Positions 35,331 to 38,561 of a stretch of 38,561 bases of DNA are shown in pieces. The translations under genes and the position numbers were made by a program. The first letter of the stretch is position 1; every line of letters starts with the position of its first letter. Origin of the DNA: Myxococcota bacterium (lineage in GTDB: Bacteria; Myxococcota_A; UBA796; JAJRTE01); contig JAJRTE010000169.1 in NCBI GenBank assembly GCA_024278455.1, forward strand, positions 1 through 38,561. The letters run 5' to 3'. The notes under the pieces are model-generated. The model saw only the letters and a program-made list of their open reading frames with translations. It ran no database searches and was not told where the DNA came from.

Positions 35331-35948
35331 CGTTTTCCTCCTTTCCCGGAACGGTGCCGGTCCATCCTCGGCGGTTGGTTTTCTCGCAGCCCGATGCCGC
35401 GCAGACGCCACGCAGTACCTCGAGCAGTTCGGCCATGTCTCAGAATGCCTCGTCCGGCGGCTCGCGGCCAGTCTTTTCCTCGCCTGGCACCATGCGGTGG
35501 CGCCCCCGCCAGCCTTACTGTCGGGAGCCAACCGCCCTGTCCAGAACCCGAGTAGTTTCGCGGCGAACCGAGGCCGGTGAAACAAAATTACCCCCGATTC
35601 CACGCCGGAAACGCCCTGGAAGGCGGGTCACAGCCTATTTGGAGCGGATTCCACCCCGGACCGACTACGACGCAAGAGGAGGAGAAAGCAGACAGTGGGT
35701 AGCAAAACGGCACGCCAGGCACGACGTTGGCAACGGGGCCGGTCTGCTCGCTCCCCCACTCGCACCCCATCCAGTCGCGCCAGGTCGCCCACCCAACCGG
35801 AATCCTCGCGCCCACATTTGCAGTTCTCTTGATCGCACGGGGGGCGGGGACCCGCTCGCAGCCTCAAGATCCCAGTAAGCACGGAGCCGCAAGTACTCCC
35901 ATCTCTCCAAAAACCCTTGCAGCGCGGATTGCTCGGTGCGTTTCGGTG

Positions 35949-35977
35949 TTGACATTCGATCCGGCGCAAGGTAATGT
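35949..35977 (+). promoter_or_regulatory. Putative promoter for rplC
   Basis: A perfect TTGACA (35949-35954) is followed after 17 bases by TAATGT (35972-35977, three of six matches to TATAAT). A start near 35984 gives a leader of about 73 bases that includes the UUCG hairpin. Confidence 0.5.
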
Positions 35978-36004
35978 ACCGCGTTTCGATTGTCGCGATG
36001 ATGT

Positions 36005-36018
36005 TTCGCTTCGGCGAA
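36005..36018 (+). promoter_or_regulatory. UUCG-tetraloop hairpin in the rplC leader
   Basis: TTCGC (36005-36009), loop TTCG, GCGAA (36014-36018) form a perfect five-pair stem closed by C(UUCG)G, the most stable RNA tetraloop type. It lies about 39 bases before the rplC ATG and has no T tract, so it is not a terminator. It could stabilise the transcript 5' end or take part in control of L3 synthesis. Confidence 0.4.
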
Positions 36019-36056
36019 TGGAATATGAATCCCACGTCTGTCCGCGGAGTTCTGAC

Positions 36057-36713
36057 ATGAGACTAGGTTTGCTTGGCAAGAAGCTCGGGATGACACAGAT
36101 ATTCACGGAGACCGAGGTCATTCCCGTCACGGTCATTCAGGTGGGGCCCTGCACCGTGCTCCAGAAGAAGACGCCCGATCGGGACAAGTACGAGGCGATC
36201 CAACTCGGGTTCCTGGACAAGAAGGAGACGCGGTGCACGAAGCCGGAACGGGGCCACTTCGAGTCTGCCGGGGTGACGCCCAAGAAGGTCGTGCAGGAGA
36301 TCCGGCTCGAGCCTGGCGAGGTCGACCAGTTCGAGGTGGGGCAGGAACTCCGCGCCGATGTCTTCCATGTCGGGGATTTCGTTGACGTGTCCGGGACTTC
36401 CAAGGGCAAGGGGTTCCAGGGTGTCATGAAGCGCCACAACTTCTCGGGCTTCGAGCAAACCCACGGTACACACGAGTACTTCCGGCACGGCGGCTCGATT
36501 GGATGCCGCCTGACGCCCGGGCGCGTGTGGAAAGGCAAGCGCATGGCCGGCCAGATGGGCAACCGGTCCGTGACCGTGCAGAATCTCGAGGTCTGCCGGG
36601 TCGATGCGGAACGCAACATCGTCATGGTCAAGGGGGCCGTTCCCGGAGCGCCCAACGGATACGTGACCGTCTACCAGGCGAAGAAAAGGAAAGCCAGGCC
36701 CGCGGCGAACTGA
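36057..36713 (+). CDS. rplC: Ribosomal protein L3 (stand-alone gene)
   Basis: A 218-residue large-subunit protein L3, which helps organise 23S rRNA near the peptidyl-transferase centre. The N-terminus LGLLGKKLGMTQIF and the long loop region GKGFQGVMKRHNFSG, GSIGCRLTPGRVWKGKRMAG, NRSVTVQNLEVCRVDAERN are all conserved and intact. At the site of the PrmB-methylated Gln in E. coli L3 (GSIGQ) this protein has Cys. GGAG is eight bases before the ATG at 36057. Unusually, no rpsJ, rplD, rplW or rplB adjoins it; the neighbours are a gene-poor stretch and a VTT membrane protein. It is either a relocated sole rplC or a second copy. Confidence 0.93.
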   Translation: MRLGLLGKKLGMTQIFTETEVIPVTVIQVGPCTVLQKKTPDRDKYEAIQLGFLDKKETRCTKPERGHFESAGVTPKKVVQEIRLEPGEVDQFEVGQELRADVFHVGDFVDVSGTSKGKGFQGVMKRHNFSGFEQTHGTHEYFRHGGSIGCRLTPGRVWKGKRMAGQMGNRSVTVQNLEVCRVDAERNIVMVKGAVPGAPNGYVTVYQAKKRKARPAAN

Positions 36714-36885
36714 CCCGCCTCCCGCGCCCCCCCCTCCAGACGCGGACGATTGCTCTCCCGCCGAATGCATCCCACCCCGGTCCGGCCGAAAACGGTTGAC
36801 GGCCTGCCAGCATTTCTGCCAAAAGGCATAACGAGCGTCTTTTGTGACCAACCTGGCTCGCCGCAATATTCAGAGGAAAAGCGAG

Positions 36886-37719
36886 ATGCCTGCACAGAAC
36901 GACAGCACAGGGACGCCGGAACTCCCGGCGGACGCGCCGGAACAGGCACCTCTTGGTGGCCGAACCGGTGCGGAAGCGCACGATCGCGTGGAGGCGGGCG
37001 GCGGGGATCGGCCGGGGCCGGCCGAAAAACCGCGCGGCTGGAAACGATGGTGGAAGCTCATCCTCCTGGGCGTGCTGGTGGTCGTGGTCACGGTCGTGGT
37101 CAAGCAGACCGACCTGGAGCAGGTGGTCACCTACGAGAACATCCAGGACCACCTGGATACGCTGCGCGGGTGGGCCCACGAGCCGTACGGCCCCCCCCTG
37201 TTCATTCTCCTGGCCTGGGCGTTCATCCTGCTCCACATGCCCGAACTGGTCATCATCGTGGCCGGGGGCATGCTCTACGACTTCTGGGCGGCCCTGATCT
37301 ACAGTTGGATCGGCTGCAACGCCGGCATCTCCACCGCCTTCCTGATCGCTCGCTTCTTCCTGAGAGACTACTTCAGGCCCATGCTCGACAACAGCTTCCT
37401 CGCCAAGTACGACAAGAAGCTCGAGCAGAACGGTCTGACCATCATCATCGTGCTGCGGCTGGCGCTGTTCCTGTTCCCACCGTTGACCTGGCTCATCGGG
37501 GCCAGCGGGATCAAGACGCGAGACTACCTCGTCGGATCTTGCATCGGGGTCACGCCATGGCTCGTCGCCATCCTGATGACCCTCTCCACCGTCCGAGAAG
37601 CCGAGTCGATGATGGATCTTCTCAATGCCAGGACGCTCGCTGTCGTTGGTGCGTTCGGGGTCGTCATCGGCGTGGTCTTGTGGGTGAGGAAGCGGTTCTT
37701 CCCCGGCGCGCATGCTTGA
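36886..37719 (+). CDS. VTT-domain (TVP38/TMEM64, DedA-superfamily) membrane protein
   Basis: A 277-residue inner-membrane protein. A hydrophilic N-terminal region (about 1-58) is followed by a first helix ILLGVLVVVVTVVV (about 58-72). The VTT domain has the re-entrant-loop signatures ELVIIVAGGMLYDFWAAL and the GCNAGISTAFLIARFF helix, then LRLALFLFPPLTWLIGASGI, the usual second conserved block. DedA/VTT proteins are thought to act as lipid scramblases or flippases; the function of this one is untested. The ATG at 36886 has AGAGGA upstream; a GTG at 36844 would add 14 residues. It follows rplC by 172 bases with no terminator seen. Confidence 0.88.
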   Translation: MPAQNDSTGTPELPADAPEQAPLGGRTGAEAHDRVEAGGGDRPGPAEKPRGWKRWWKLILLGVLVVVVTVVVKQTDLEQVVTYENIQDHLDTLRGWAHEPYGPPLFILLAWAFILLHMPELVIIVAGGMLYDFWAALIYSWIGCNAGISTAFLIARFFLRDYFRPMLDNSFLAKYDKKLEQNGLTIIIVLRLALFLFPPLTWLIGASGIKTRDYLVGSCIGVTPWLVAILMTLSTVREAESMMDLLNARTLAVVGAFGVVIGVVLWVRKRFFPGAHA

Positions 37720-37744
37720 ACGTCGGGACGACCTCCCCGCGGCG

Positions 37745-38561
37745 TTACTTTTTCAGCTTGAGTTGAGCCAGAACCTGTTTCCACGGTTCGGGGTGTTCGC
37801 GGGAGCCTATCTCGGATATCGTGTTCGGGAATCCTCTTCCGCCCGGGTGGCCTTCGACGACACGTCGCAGGCGCGGCAGGAATTCATCCCCGGGAACCCC
37901 CCGCTGCACCAGCCGGGACAGGGGCCGATCCATGGCGTCCGGGTACTGGAACAGTGGAAGGGCATCCCTCAACAGCTTGAGCCCGCGCCGCGGGTCCGAC
38001 CCGAGCAAACTCTCGAGCATCGGCATGGTCATGCGAAGCCTCCGGCGATCGCTGCGGGCATCCTTCAACGCGGCGAGTAAGGCGCTCTCGTCGGGAAACG
38101 ATGCAGTGCGGCGCCCGGGCGTTTCGCCGGGACCGGTGACAGTATCGCCTTCGGCCCGGAACCGGGTGCGTTCTCTCCTTCTCCCCCGTTCCTCCCGGCC
38201 GTCGCGCGTCCTCGCACCGGGCTGATCGTCGTGCCGCGGTCGATCATGCCTGCCCTCAGGGGCTTCCACGCGGTCGTCCCGCCGCTCGTCGGGCGCGGCC
38301 GTAGCCAGCGCCTCTCGGGCCTGCCCGGCCGCGTCTTCCATGCCCAGCGCGCTGGCATCCCTGGCGAGCCTGTCAAGCTCCGCGCGCCATCCACGGTGGC
38401 GTCTCCCCCCGGATGAGAGTTGCTGAATCCGGGACTCGAGCCGGCGTCGCCGTGCGGCGAGACGGCTGGAAGCCTCGCGCACTAGCGGGTCTCGCCCGGT
38501 GGCTTTCCGGTCGCATTCCCGGTAGGCTTCGAGCGCTTCGTGTAGTTCTCGCCAGGACCCG
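37745..38561 (-). CDS. Unknown protein, 5' end beyond the window
   Basis: The frame is open from the TAA at 37745 to the right edge, so the gene is partial and its true start is outside. The visible 271 residues begin in a helical, Arg/Glu-rich region (WRELHEALEAYRECDRKATG, then SSRLAARRRRLESRIQQL), likely coiled coil. A very hydrophilic Arg/Asp/Gly linker follows, and then a C-terminal folded region with RRLRMTMPMLESLLGSDPRR, PLSRLVQRGVPGDEFLPRL and the end LKLKK. I recognise no family. It converges on the VTT gene, with 25 bases between the stops. Confidence 0.7.
   Translation of the reverse strand, partial: GSWRELHEALEAYRECDRKATGRDPLVREASSRLAARRRRLESRIQQLSSGGRRHRGWRAELDRLARDASALGMEDAAGQAREALATAAPDERRDDRVEAPEGRHDRPRHDDQPGARTRDGREERGRRRERTRFRAEGDTVTGPGETPGRRTASFPDESALLAALKDARSDRRRLRMTMPMLESLLGSDPRRGLKLLRDALPLFQYPDAMDRPLSRLVQRGVPGDEFLPRLRRVVEGHPGGRGFPNTISEIGSREHPEPWKQVLAQLKLKK

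Larger units (their letters stand above)
35331..36056. other. Long gene-poor stretch upstream of rplC
   Basis: About 725 bases without a gene I would defend. Several overlapping open frames of 70-225 codons exist on both strands, but none has a plausible start, domain or consistent composition. From about 35880 the DNA becomes more AT-rich and contains the rplC promoter and leader hairpin listed separately. It has only one CTCGAG (near 35419), which may mean that part of it is foreign or decayed. No tRNA-like cloverleaf was found. Confidence 0.5.

Noticed and set aside
35665..36096. Minus-strand protein gene opposite the rplC leader
   Set aside because: The frame overlaps the rplC start and promoter, contains no domain and ends in low-complexity sequence; no good ribosome binding site is present.

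Overview
This window is GC-rich (I estimate about two thirds G+C) chromosomal DNA from what looks like a Myxococcota / deltaproteobacterial-type Gram-negative. The pointers are several large FG-GAP/VCBS lipoproteins with MopE-like and thrombospondin-type calcium-binding repeats, a protein with a MYXO-CTERM-like C-terminal tail, a kinase-TM-Cache receptor, and many sensory and exported proteins among core genes (smc, ftsY, rplC). Species-level placement is not possible from what I can see. There are no rRNA or tRNA genes, no CRISPR array, no recognisable transposase and no phage genes.

Layout: 1-293 non-coding with a GAGCAC hexamer repeat; 294-3056 a tldD-tldE (pmbA) metalloprotease pair; 3114-3956 a solitary Dam-type adenine methyltransferase; 4130-6237 an unknown helical protein and a TauE/SafE permease; 6566-11166 a minus-strand block of surface proteins (MopE/FG-GAP lipoprotein, DUF2807-like lipoprotein, Flp-type prepilin-like protein), interrupted by a duplicated repeat at 10273-10473; 11407-12414 an orphan HgdC/BadF-type activator ATPase behind a small near-leaderless gene; 12625-17120 a plus-strand run (C69 dipeptidase, FG-GAP lipoprotein, YfcG-like glutathione transferase, zinc-ribbon protein); 17175-22818 a Ser/Thr kinase with a C-terminal Cache sensor and a 1014-aa FG-GAP lipoprotein; 23046-28007 smc and ftsY; 28250-29417 an ATC-hydrolase-family protein and a truncated SDR joined to another gene remnant; 29421-35330 an arylsulfotransferase-like lipoprotein, a GAF/PAS histidine kinase and exported proteins; 35331-36056 a long gene-poor stretch; 36057-37719 a stand-alone rplC and a VTT/TMEM64-type membrane protein; 37745-38561 a partial unknown gene running off the right edge.

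Functionally the region mixes chromosome maintenance (SMC), membrane targeting (FtsY) and translation (L3) with envelope biology. At least four predicted lipoproteins and several Sec-exported proteins are encoded, plus two signalling receptors. No single operon joins these; most genes are monocistronic or in pairs.

The strongest unexplained signal is genome-scale. The hexamer palindrome CTCGAG occurs about 140 times by manual count, against roughly 13 expected from base composition. It occurs in all three codon phases and in intergenic DNA, like a highly iterated palindrome. Other oddities are a dispersed GAGCAC hexamer-repeat element, a 31-bp tandem repeat, a rplC gene outside any ribosomal operon with a UUCG-hairpin leader, and a deletion scar that truncates an SDR gene.
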